NCBI GenBank assembly: GCA_026394095.1
Contig: JAPKYY010000214.1
Location: forward strand, 1 to 7,025
Direction of reading: 5' to 3'
DNA from: Acidobacteriota bacterium
GTDB lineage: Bacteria; Acidobacteriota; Terriglobia; Bryobacterales; Bryobacteraceae
DNA: 7,025 nucleotides
In this document: positions 1 to 6,732 of the stretch, piece after piece
How the letters are laid out: every line of letters begins with the position of its first letter
Numbering within the stretch: the first letter of the stretch is position 1
Translations under genes and position numbers: made by a program
The notes under the pieces: model-generated
Told to the model about the DNA's origin: nothing
Databases searched by the model: none
What the model saw: the letters and a program-made list of their open reading frames with translations, nothing else

Positions 1-1452
1 AACGTACTTCACCGGGATGCCAAGCGTTCCCGCCCATGCCACAAGATCACGCACGCGCTGGCCCTTGATCGAATCCCCAAACAGGATGACGAGTTCTTTT
101 TCGCCCTTCAACTGTTCGGTCAGATGATTAAGAGCGTCAAACTCCTGGCCTTCAGGTACAACCACAGAAGCCGCAGAATACTTGGCCTCACGCACGGGCC
201 CAGGCGTCACGGTAAAGATCTTCGCCTTGTGATGCCGCACGTCAGCCCGTAGCTGGAAGGCGAGGAAGGGATGCTGCTGCGAAAGGTCAGAACCAATCAC
301 CAGCGCCGCCTTCGTGTTGTAGAGATCATCAGCGGTTGCCAGGCTCGAAAGGTTCCCCGATACGGCATCAAGCAACGTCACAAAGTCGCCCGAACGCACG
401 TGATCGATATTGGAGCTCTTGAGGCCAGCACGCGAAAACTTCTGCAGATAGAACAGCTCTTCGTTGGTCAGATGCGTACCGGCCACCACGCCAAACTTGC
501 CGCCTGCCGCACTCACGCTCTTGAACTTCTCAGCCACAAAACCAAGCGCCTTAGACCACGACACCGGCTCAAGCTTCCCGTTAATCCGGATCATCGGGCT
601 CGTCAAACGTTCTTCGTGCGCATTGAAGTCAAAGCCATAACGGCCCTTCACGCAGAGAAACTCACCATTGATGCCAGACCGGTCGCGGTTGTTTCCGCGC
701 ATAATCTCGTCGTTGCGAACACCAAGTGTCGTCTTGCAACCATTCGAGCAATGCGTACAAACCGTACCCACGTGCTGCATCTCCCACGGCCGCGTCTTGT
801 AACGATACGTGTTGGATGTCAGCGCGCCTACGGGGCAAATATCGATACAAGCGCCGCACTCATCGCAATCGAGGTGATCGCCGCCATTAGGAGCAATCTC
901 GCTCAACACGCCACGGTTGGTAATACCCAGGGCCCCCACGCCCATGCCTTCATTACAGGCACGCACGCAGCGGTAGCAGAGGATGCAACGGGCAGGATCG
1001 TAGAACACAACGGGCGACCACTGCCGCTCCGGCTCATGATTCTTCATCTCCGTAAAGCGCGATTCACCGGCGCCATAACGGAAAACCATGTCCTGCAATT
1101 CACACTCACCGCCCTTGTCGCAAACCGGACAATCGAGCGGGTGATTCGTGAGCAAAAACTCAAGCGTGCCCTTGCGGGCCTTGGTCAACTGTTCGGTCTC
1201 GCTGCGAACAATCATGCCTTCCATCACTGGCAGCGTGCAGGCAGTCTGCAGCTTCGGCATCTTCTCTACTTCCACCAGGCACATGCGGCAGGCGGCCTGC
1301 AGCGAATAGCCTTCGTAGTAGCAGAATGCTGGAATTTCAATGCCGGCGCGTTTGCAGGCGTCGATCAGTAACGTACCCGGAGGGGCTGAAAGCTGGCGTC
1401 CATCAACGGTGAAGTTGATTACGGTAGGTGGGGCTGCGGCTGGTGTCGACAT
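1..1452 (-). CDS. nuoG: NADH-quinone oxidoreductase subunit G (NuoG), 5' part, cut by the window edge
   Basis: This is the N-terminal 484 residues of the complex I subunit that carries electrons from NuoEF along the Fe-S chain in the peripheral arm. I translated it by hand from the ATG at 1452, reading leftwards; it is open to base 1. Visible domains: a [2Fe-2S] ferredoxin domain with C44, C55, C58 and C72 (N1b); the His-Cys3 motif H104, C108, C111, C117 (N5); a ferredoxin-like domain with C156, C159, C162, C166 and C196, C199, C202, C206 (N4 plus an apparent extra site); and C232, C235, C239, C267 (N7), which opens the molybdopterin-oxidoreductase-like domain running off the edge. The second ferredoxin-like motif is complete, unlike the single-cluster form in E. 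coli or Thermus NuoG. The start lies 6 bases after the nuoF stop, with only a weak ribosome site. The C-terminal part is not in the window. Confidence 0.96.
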   Translation of the reverse strand, partial: MSTPAAAPPTVINFTVDGRQLSAPPGTLLIDACKRAGIEIPAFCYYEGYSLQAACRMCLVEVEKMPKLQTACTLPVMEGMIVRSETEQLTKARKGTLEFLLTNHPLDCPVCDKGGECELQDMVFRYGAGESRFTEMKNHEPERQWSPVVFYDPARCILCYRCVRACNEGMGVGALGITNRGVLSEIAPNGGDHLDCDECGACIDICPVGALTSNTYRYKTRPWEMQHVGTVCTHCSNGCKTTLGVRNDEIMRGNNRDRSGINGEFLCVKGRYGFDFNAHEERLTSPMIRINGKLEPVSWSKALGFVAEKFKSVSAAGGKFGVVAGTHLTNEELFYLQKFSRAGLKSSNIDHVRSGDFVTLLDAVSGNLSSLATADDLYNTKAALVIGSDLSQQHPFLAFQLRADVRHHKAKIFTVTPGPVREAKYSAASVVVPEGQEFDALNHLTEQLKGEKELVILFGDSIKGQRVRDLVAWAGTLGIPVKYV

Positions 1453-1458
1453 AGTGCT

Positions 1459-2769
1459 TTATCGGATCGCAATCAATTGGTCTGGCGAGGTCACAGGTAC
1501 AACGTTCTCGCGCAAACGGGCTTCAAATTCTTCGCGGAACTTCTCCACGAATCCAATCGTGGGCATGGCCGCAGCGTCGCCAAGCGGGCAGAATGTCCGG
1601 CCCAGCATATTCTTGGCAAGTTCATGGATCAAGTCGATATCGGCGCGGCGGCCTGTCCCTTCATCCATGCGGGTCAAAATCTTTCGCAACCACGTTGTGC
1701 CCTCACGGCACGGGATGCACCAGCCACACGATTCATGCGCGTAAAAACGCATCGTGCGCAGTGCCACCTTGACGATATCGGTGTCTTCATCCATCACCAT
1801 CATGCCGCCAGAGCCGGCCATCGTCTTCATCCGCGCGTAGTTGTCATAGTCCATCGGGAAGTCGCATTCATCGGCTCTCAGCACCGGCGAAGAGGACCCA
1901 CCCGGAATCACGGCCTTCAACTTCTTGCCGCCACGGATGCCCCCGCAGACTTCATAAATCATCTTCTGCATCGGGAAGCCCAGCGGCACCTCATACACAC
2001 CCGGCCGGTTCACGTGGCCAGATACGCACAACATGCGCGTGCCGCCATTTTTCGGGGTGCCGAGATCGGCATAAGCCTGCCCACCCATGCGCAGCACTGC
2101 CGGCACGGTGGCAAAAGTCTCAACATTGTTCAGTACAGTTGGCGATGCATAAAGGCCGCTGACAGCAGGAAATGGCGGCCGAATCCGCGGCACACCGCGC
2201 TTGCCTTCAAGCGATTCGAGCAAAGCCGACTCTTCGCCACACTCATAAGCGCCTGCGCCCGAGTGCGTATAGAGATCAAAATCGATCCCCGAGCCCTTGA
2301 TGTTCTTGCCCAGATAGCCATGCGCATAGGCCTCAGCCAGCGCCTTGTCCATGATGTCGATCAGGTAGCGGTATTCTCCGCGGATGTAGATATAGCCGGC
2401 CTTGCAACCGATCGTGCGGGCGGCAATCAGGCAGCCTTCGATCAACTGATGCGGATCGTTCTGAATCAGCAGCCGGTCTTTGCAGGTGCCGGGCTCAGAC
2501 TCATCGGCGTTTACAACAACGTATTTCGGCTTTGGATTATCGCGAGGGATGAAGCTCCATTTGAGCCCCGTCGGGAAACCCGCGCCACCGCGCCCACGCA
2601 AATTCGAGAGCTTCAGCTCATCGATGATCTGCTCCGGGGTCATCTCAATGGCCTTCATGAAAGCCACATAGCCTTCATGCGCCAGGTAGGTATCGATCGA
2701 TGCGGAATTCGGCAATCCGAATCGCTTCGTGATCACCTTCACTTCATCGGGATGTGGTTCGTTGAACAT
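1459..2769 (-). CDS. nuoF: NADH-quinone oxidoreductase subunit F (NuoF), NADH- and FMN-binding
   Basis: NuoF is the electron entry point of complex I: it oxidises NADH with FMN and passes electrons to cluster N3. The 436-residue length is normal for the family. The glycine-rich nucleotide motif GRGGAGFPTG is at residues 59-68, ESEPGTCKDR at about 90-99 and GAYECGEESALLESLEG at about 173-189. The [4Fe-4S] N3 ligands are C348, C351 and C354 in ESCGWCIPCREGT, plus C394 in TFCPLGD. The start is well supported: AAAGGAGT (2777-2784, read on the minus strand) lies 7 bases before the ATG, the best ribosome site in the operon. The gene begins 17 bases after nuoE and ends 6 bases before nuoG. Nothing in the protein looks broken or unusual. 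Confidence 0.98.
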   Translation of the reverse strand: MFNEPHPDEVKVITKRFGLPNSASIDTYLAHEGYVAFMKAIEMTPEQIIDELKLSNLRGRGGAGFPTGLKWSFIPRDNPKPKYVVVNADESEPGTCKDRLLIQNDPHQLIEGCLIAARTIGCKAGYIYIRGEYRYLIDIMDKALAEAYAHGYLGKNIKGSGIDFDLYTHSGAGAYECGEESALLESLEGKRGVPRIRPPFPAVSGLYASPTVLNNVETFATVPAVLRMGGQAYADLGTPKNGGTRMLCVSGHVNRPGVYEVPLGFPMQKMIYEVCGGIRGGKKLKAVIPGGSSSPVLRADECDFPMDYDNYARMKTMAGSGGMMVMDEDTDIVKVALRTMRFYAHESCGWCIPCREGTTWLRKILTRMDEGTGRRADIDLIHELAKNMLGRTFCPLGDAAAMPTIGFVEKFREEFEARLRENVVPVTSPDQLIAIR

Positions 2770-2786
2770 GGCTGATACTCCTTTGC

Positions 2787-3272
2787 CTACTGAACCTTCT
2801 TCTGGATGCTGTCCAGCAGCTGATCCAGCTTTTCAATGGTCATGTGATGGTGATATTCATAACCATCGACCACACACGGAGCCCAGGAACAAGCACCCGC
2901 GCACTCCACTTCTTCTAGCGAAATCAAACCATCCGCAGTCACCTGCTTATGCCCGATTCCCAAACGCTTGGTTGTGTGCTGCCACAACTCCTCGCCACCC
3001 ATCAGAAGGCAGGCGATATTGGTACAAACCTGCACATGGTGCTTGCCCATTTTCTGCTTGTTCAGCATCGAATAGTAGCCCACTACTTCTTCCACTTGCA
3101 GAGGTGAAACTTCGCAGCGCTGAGCCACTTCGGCAACCAGTTCCTGCGTCACCATCCCAAGCTCGTCCTGCGCATACATCAGCATCGGAATCACAGCCGA
3201 ACGCTTACGGCCCTGCGGGTAACGAGCCCAGATATCCTGAAGTCTTTTTTCGGTTTCGGGGGTAAAAGTCAT
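2787..3272 (-). CDS. nuoE: NADH-quinone oxidoreductase subunit E (NuoE), [2Fe-2S] protein
   Basis: NuoE is the thioredoxin-fold, 24-kDa-type subunit that partners NuoF in the NADH-dehydrogenase module and carries cluster N1a. The product is 161 residues. The four ligands are C83 and C88 in VCTNIAC and C124 and C128 in ECAGAC, with the usual spacing. The open frame extends 26 codons further upstream, to 3350, but I chose the ATG at 3272. It gives the family-typical N-terminus (MTFTPETEKRLQDIW), it overlaps the nuoD stop as TAATG, and the upstream residues would lie inside conserved nuoD sequence. A GGGAGA (3285-3290) lies 12 bases upstream, inside nuoD. The one-base overlap suggests translational coupling to nuoD. 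Confidence 0.96.
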   Translation of the reverse strand: MTFTPETEKRLQDIWARYPQGRKRSAVIPMLMYAQDELGMVTQELVAEVAQRCEVSPLQVEEVVGYYSMLNKQKMGKHHVQVCTNIACLLMGGEELWQHTTKRLGIGHKQVTADGLISLEEVECAGACSWAPCVVDGYEYHHHMTIEKLDQLLDSIQKKVQ

Positions 3273-4498
3273 TAGCGGTCCGTGTCTCCCAGCACAAAGT
3301 CCATCGATCCCATGCTGGCAATCGAATCGGCGATCATTCCGCCCTCGCACATCACGCCCAGGCCCTGGATGTTGCCAAAGCTCGGAGTCCGCATATGCAC
3401 GCGAAACGGCTTGCTGGTTCCATCGGAAACCACGTAATAGCCAAGCTCGCCACGCGGCGATTCAATCACCTGATACACCTCACCCGGGGGCACACGCACG
3501 CCCTCGGTCACAATCTTGAAGTGGTAGATCAACGCTTCCATCTGCGTCTTCATCTTTTCGCGCTGCGGCAACACAACCTTGGGCGCATCGGCCTGGTATG
3601 CCCCTTCGGGCATTCCTTCAAGCGCCTGTGCCATGATTCGCACTGACTGCCGCATCTCTTCCATCCGCACCCGGTAACGCGCGTACACGTCATTTTCAGT
3701 GCGAGTGGGCACATCAAACTCAAAATTCTGGTAGCCCGAATACGGCTCATCCTTGCGCGCATCCCACGGAATCCCGGCCGCACGAATCATGGGGCCCGTA
3801 ATGCCGATCGCAAGCATCTTGTCTACTGGAACCATTCCCACGCCAATCGTCCGGTTCTTCCAGATCGGATTGTTGTCGAGCAGGTTTTCGTATTCATCAA
3901 TCTTGGGCGGGAACATCTCAAGAAACTTCTTAACGGCTTCCAGGCCGCCGCGAGGATGGTCAAGAGCCAAACCACCAATCCGGAAGTAGCTCGTCATCAA
4001 ACGCTGGCCGCTGAACATCTCAAAGATCTTCAGCAACTCTTCGCGCTCACGAGTAGCGTAGAAAAACATCGACATCGCGCCCATATCGAGCGCATGTGTC
4101 CCCAGCCAGACCAGGTGCGAATTGATGCGGGTCAATTCGGTCAGCATCACGCGAGTCCAAACAGCGCGGGGCGGAACTTCAATCCCCAGCAGCTTCTCAA
4201 TCGCAAGGCAATAGCAGAGGTTGTTCGACAGGTTCGCAAGATAATCCACGCGATCCGTCAGCGGGATCACCTGTTGATACGTCTTGGTCTCGCACTGCTT
4301 CTCGATGCCCGTATGCAGAAAGCCAATTTCGGGCTGAGCTTTCACAACTGTCTCACCATCCAGCTCAAGCACCACACGCAACACACCGTGGGTCGACGGA
4401 TGCTGCGGACCCATGTTGAGGGTCATTTTGCGAGTCGTGCCAGCGTCGGAATTCGGGACGGGCTCAAGAGTGACGGTAGGGGTTAGGGTTTCGCTCAT
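3272..4498 (-). CDS. nuoD: NADH-quinone oxidoreductase subunit D (NuoD), 49-kDa-type quinone-site subunit
   Basis: NuoD is the 49-kDa-type subunit, related to the large subunit of NiFe hydrogenases, that forms the quinone-reduction site together with NuoB. At 408 residues it is a normal unfused NuoD. The N-terminal signature NMGPQHPSTHG covers about 28-38. H37 and Y86 (in TDRVDYLAN) correspond to the quinone-contacting His and Tyr known from the Thermus structure (residue matching is mine, by eye). FLHTGIEK is at 60-67, and the C-terminus ends in LGDTDR where GEVDR is more common. The hydrogenase active-site cysteines are absent, as expected. The start is 12 bases after the nuoC stop with only a weak purine-rich ribosome site (GCGAGC). 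Its structural partner NuoB is not encoded here. Confidence 0.98.
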   Translation of the reverse strand: MSETLTPTVTLEPVPNSDAGTTRKMTLNMGPQHPSTHGVLRVVLELDGETVVKAQPEIGFLHTGIEKQCETKTYQQVIPLTDRVDYLANLSNNLCYCLAIEKLLGIEVPPRAVWTRVMLTELTRINSHLVWLGTHALDMGAMSMFFYATREREELLKIFEMFSGQRLMTSYFRIGGLALDHPRGGLEAVKKFLEMFPPKIDEYENLLDNNPIWKNRTIGVGMVPVDKMLAIGITGPMIRAAGIPWDARKDEPYSGYQNFEFDVPTRTENDVYARYRVRMEEMRQSVRIMAQALEGMPEGAYQADAPKVVLPQREKMKTQMEALIYHFKIVTEGVRVPPGEVYQVIESPRGELGYYVVSDGTSKPFRVHMRTPSFGNIQGLGVMCEGGMIADSIASMGSMDFVLGDTDR

Positions 4499-4510
4499 CG
4501 TGCTGCTCGC

Positions 4511-5005
4511 TTATTGGTTCGTCTCGCCGTAATCGTACTTATGGCCATGGATGGGGAAGTCCTTACGCAAAGGATGCCCTTCCCAGTCCTCCGGCATCAT
4601 GATGCGCCGCAAGTCCGGGTGGCCATTAAAAGTCACACCAAACAAATCGAAGACTTCGCGTTCATACCAGTTGGCACCAGCCCAAACACCGGTCACAGAA
4701 TCCACTGCCGGGTTTTCGCCCGATACACGCACCTTCAAGCGAAGCCGCAAAGCATCCTTGACGTTGTGCAGCAGATAGACCACTTCAAAGCGCGGCTCCT
4801 GCGGATACCAGTCGAGTGCCGTCACGCTGGAGGCGCGGTTGAACCCATGTTCATCGCGCAACACGGTGCAGACTTCTACGATGCTTGCCGCAGAGATATA
4901 CAAAATTGTTTGTTCGTGTTCGAGGCTGCCAGCTTCGATGGCATCGCCAAAGCGCTCAACGAGGGCGATAACGAGGGGGTCTTCCTGCAATAGCTCAGAG
5001 ATCAT
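4511..5005 (-). CDS. nuoC: NADH-quinone oxidoreductase subunit C (NuoC), 30-kDa-type
   Basis: NuoC is the 30-kDa-type structural subunit that packs against NuoD in the connecting arm; it binds no cofactor. The 164-residue product carries the family signature near the C-terminus: ANWYEREVFDLFGV at 111-124, then GHPDLRRIMMPEDWEGHPL at about 128-146, followed by RKDFP. It ends soon afterwards, as a separate NuoC should, in contrast to the fused NuoCD of E. coli. The start ATG lies 6 bases after the nuoA stop. AAGGA (5019-5023), inside the end of nuoA, is 13 bases upstream, and a closer AGG is at 5011-5013. In most operons nuoB would sit between nuoA and this gene. Confidence 0.97.
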   Translation of the reverse strand: MISELLQEDPLVIALVERFGDAIEAGSLEHEQTILYISAASIVEVCTVLRDEHGFNRASSVTALDWYPQEPRFEVVYLLHNVKDALRLRLKVRVSGENPAVDSVTGVWAGANWYEREVFDLFGVTFNGHPDLRRIMMPEDWEGHPLRKDFPIHGHKYDYGETNQ

Positions 5006-5011
5006 GCTGGC

Positions 5012-5410
5012 CTAAATGTCCTTCGACTTTCGATTCGGCGTTACGGTCCAATCCAGTGCGCCTTTCTTCCAGACGAAATAAAAGCCGCTCAGAACTAAAA
5101 TCATGAATAAAACCATCTCGACAAAACCAAACATCCCGAGTTCGCGGTACACAACGGCCCAGGGATAGAGAAACACGGCTTCAATGTCGAAAAGAATGAA
5201 GAGCATGGCTACCAGGTAGAACTTTACCGAGAAGCGCTCGCGGGCATTGCCCACTGGCTTCACGCCAGATTCGTAGGGGGAATCTTTAGCCGCATTGCGA
5301 TTACGCTTGCCGAAAAAAAGTCCGGCGAAGACCAGTCCACCGGCGACGGCGGCCGCGAAGAGAATCTGAACGAGTACCGGGAAGTACAGCTCACTGTAGT
5401 TTGTAGGCAT
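5012..5410 (-). CDS. nuoA: NADH-quinone oxidoreductase subunit A (NuoA), membrane subunit
   Basis: NuoA (ND3-type) is a small membrane subunit at the junction of the two arms of complex I, close to the quinone channel. The 132 residues show three hydrophobic segments at about 9-33, 62-87 and 93-114. The conserved loop and second helix read YESGVKPVGNARERFSVKF, followed by YLVAMLFILFDIEAVFLYPWA, with the acidic D75 and E77. The loop has YESG where some members have YECG; the serine form is also found in E. coli NuoA, so it is not a defect. The C-terminus GALDW plus a short charged tail is typical. No good ribosome site precedes the ATG (CTCTCTCATCC), so initiation may rely on an unstructured leader. 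It is the first gene of the operon, about 50 bases from a predicted transcription start. Confidence 0.97.
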   Translation of the reverse strand: MPTNYSELYFPVLVQILFAAAVAGGLVFAGLFFGKRNRNAAKDSPYESGVKPVGNARERFSVKFYLVAMLFILFDIEAVFLYPWAVVYRELGMFGFVEMVLFMILVLSGFYFVWKKGALDWTVTPNRKSKDI

Positions 5411-5469
5411 GGATGAGAGAGCGGCAGTGGCTTAAAAACAACTCCGACGCGGAAGCTTGCCTTATCTTA

Positions 5470-5499
5470 ACTATACTGATCGTTTCGGAGTGCGGTCAA
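5470..5499 (-). promoter_or_regulatory. Predicted sigma-70-type promoter of the nuoA-G operon
   Basis: On the minus strand, TTGACC (5494-5499) matches the -35 consensus at five of six positions. It is followed by an 18-base spacer and TATAGT (5470-5475), which also matches the -10 consensus at five of six. Transcription would begin near 5463, leaving a leader of about 50 bases before nuoA. An imperfect palindrome, GGAAGCTTGCC (5451-5461), lies right after the predicted start and could be an operator, but nothing else supports that. The promoter lies upstream of thiS, in the 121-base divergent region. Identified by eye from consensus; no expression evidence. Confidence 0.6.
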
Positions 5500-5531
5500 A
5501 CGTCCTCTCACGAAAGAAGGTTACAAAGCAG

Positions 5532-5741
5532 TTGATTTCAGTCGAGATAAACGGCGAACGCCGCGAAATTCCAGCTTCCCTGAACGTCCGGGGCCTCCTC
5601 GAACACCTCCAGATCGATACCGCCCGGGTAGCCGTCGAGTTGAACAAAGAGATCGTCCGCAAGGCCGCCTGGGACGCTACGCCCGTTGAGGCTGGCGCTC
5701 AAATCGAGATCGTCATGTTCGTCGGAGGAGGCAAAAACTGA
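5532..5741 (+). CDS. thiS: ThiS-type sulfur-carrier protein (ubiquitin-like fold)
   Basis: ThiS carries sulfur as a C-terminal thiocarboxylate, made with ThiF-type adenylation, for thiazole synthesis by ThiG. From the TTG at 5532 the product has 69 residues, the usual family length. It shows the N-terminal strand with ING(E), then LLEHLQID, then RVAVELNKEIV, AAWDATPV, and the closing VEAGAQIEIVMFVGGG. I chose TTG because it puts the conserved ISVEINGE at the very N-terminus; AGAAGG (5515-5520) lies 11 bases upstream. In-frame GTG (5490) and TTG (5457) starts would add unconserved residues, and the latter falls in the nuo promoter. Oddly, the protein ends GGGKN, two residues past the diglycine. 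No thiG, thiF or other thiamine gene is in view, so the thiazole role is inferred from family only; a MoaD-like carrier is a weaker alternative. Confidence 0.85.
   Translation: MISVEINGERREIPASLNVRGLLEHLQIDTARVAVELNKEIVRKAAWDATPVEAGAQIEIVMFVGGGKN
5724..5731 (+). promoter_or_regulatory. Strong Shine-Dalgarno site that decides the deacetylase start
   Basis: GGAGGAGG lies inside the codons for the ThiS C-terminal glycines and ends 6 bases before the CTG at 5738. It is close to a perfect anti-16S match at ideal spacing. Measured from the first ATG in the downstream frame (5768) it would be about 36 bases away, much too far. This is the main argument for initiation at the CTG. The glycine codons alone could also explain the purine run. 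Confidence 0.65.
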
Positions 5742-6625
5742 GACTCGCTCTCATCCTGCTGGCCAGCATGGCGCTAGCCCAAACCCGCCAGCTTGCGATC
5801 ACGATCGACGACCTCCCGCGCGGCGGCGATTCCCCGGGCCCAAGAAATTTCGAAAAGACTCTGGCAATGACCACAAAACTGACGGCAGCCCTCAAAGGCG
5901 TCCCTGTCAGCGTCTACGTCAATCCCGGCCAGGCCCGGGACTATACCGATTCCGGCCTTGAAAAGCTCCTCAAGCTCTGGCGCAAGCAAGGCGCCGAGAT
6001 CGGCAACCACACGTTTTCGCATCCTGACCTGAACAAGATCCCGCTGGCCGAATACGAAGCAGACATTATCCGCGCCGAGCCAGCCATCCGCCAGGCTCGC
6101 GGAGGCACCAAGCCCCGCTACTTCCGCCACCCCTTCCTCCACACCGGGCCGACCGAGGAAACGAAACAAGGCCTCGCTGCCTTTCTCAAAGAACACAACT
6201 ACGAAGTCGCGCCCGTGACAATCGACAATTCTGAATGGGTCTTCGCCCGCGTCTACACCAGCACAAAGAATCCTGAGCGAATCCGGCAAGAATACGTGAA
6301 ATACATGGACGGCATCTTCGATTTCTTCGAAAAGCGCACTCTTGAGGTTGTTGGCCGCGAAATCCCGCAAATCCTGTTAATCCACGCCAACCAGCTCAAC
6401 GCCGACGCATTGCCAGACCTGCTAAAACTCTTCGAGAAGCGCGGCTACAAGATCGTGACCCTCGATCAAGCCCTAAAGGACGAAGCCTACCAACTCAAAG
6501 ACGGCTTCACCGGAACTAACGGAATCTCCTGGATCCACCGCTGGGCCGCCGGCAAAGGAATGAAGATCGTGTACGAGCCCGCCGAACCCAAATGGCTGAT
6601 GGACGAATTCAAGAGCCTCCGCTAG
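5738..6625 (+). CDS. Secreted polysaccharide deacetylase family protein (NodB/CE4 type), probable CTG start
   Basis: This is a metal-dependent carbohydrate esterase-like protein that probably removes acetyl groups from a cell-wall or extracellular polysaccharide; the substrate is unknown. Numbered from the CTG, it has 295 residues. A signal peptide covers 1-14 (MRLALILLASMALA, cut before Q15). NodB motifs follow in order: ITIDDLP with D24 and D25; HTFSHP with H91 and H95; RHPF with R130; DNSEW with D163 and W167; and LLIH with H216. The ordinary ATG at 5768 would keep the enzyme but remove nearly all of the signal peptide. The CTG overlaps the thiS stop codon (CTGA) behind GGAGGAGG, the classic layout of coupled genes with ATG replaced by CTG. 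The motif set is complete, so an active enzyme is likely. No polysaccharide genes are nearby. Confidence 0.85.
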   Translation: MRLALILLASMALAQTRQLAITIDDLPRGGDSPGPRNFEKTLAMTTKLTAALKGVPVSVYVNPGQARDYTDSGLEKLLKLWRKQGAEIGNHTFSHPDLNKIPLAEYEADIIRAEPAIRQARGGTKPRYFRHPFLHTGPTEETKQGLAAFLKEHNYEVAPVTIDNSEWVFARVYTSTKNPERIRQEYVKYMDGIFDFFEKRTLEVVGREIPQILLIHANQLNADALPDLLKLFEKRGYKIVTLDQALKDEAYQLKDGFTGTNGISWIHRWAAGKGMKIVYEPAEPKWLMDEFKSLR

Positions 6626-6732
6626 AGGCACTACCCTTCTTGGCAAAGGCTACATTCGTAACACGCAATACCCCCGCAAACTATTGAAGGCTAAGTACTT
6701 TTTAACCTTAAAGAATCCCCGCCACCCCAACG
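6626..6732. other. Intergenic gap between the deacetylase and the receiver-like gene
   Basis: This 107-base gap is visibly more AT-rich than its flanks toward the right end. It holds a weak imperfect inverted repeat, AAGG (6687-6690) with CCTT (6706-6709) and inner TAA/TTA pairing, around the palindrome AAGTACTT (6693-6700). There is no T-tract after it, so it is a poor candidate for an intrinsic terminator. TTGAAG at 6684-6689 could be a -35 element for the next gene, but I find no convincing -10 at the right distance. Confidence 0.4.

Noticed and set aside
1477..2775. A 432-codon open frame on the plus strand opposite nuoF, with similar long frames opposite nuoG, nuoD and nuoC.
   Set aside because: They mirror unmistakable conserved genes, have no recognisable motifs and follow from codon bias; a shadow is the simple explanation.
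5472..5477. TATACT as a -10 element for thiS on the plus strand.
   Set aside because: No acceptable -35 element occurs 16-18 bases upstream and there is no extended -10 TG, so it is not listed as a feature.
5738..5743. CTGAGA, which resembles a conserved piece of the TPP riboswitch, near a thiamine-type gene.
   Set aside because: It lies at the end of thiS rather than before it, and the other conserved parts of the thi-box are absent around it.
5774..6370. A 198-codon minus-strand frame opposite the deacetylase.
   Set aside because: It has no recognisable motif and lies opposite a gene with a full set of catalytic motifs.
6639..6660. TGGCAAAGG, considered as a sigma-54 promoter upstream of the receiver-like gene.
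   Set aside because: The -12 GC element is missing at the required distance.
6687..6709. Inverted repeat considered as a terminator for the deacetylase gene.
   Set aside because: The stem is short and mismatched and is not followed by a T-tract.
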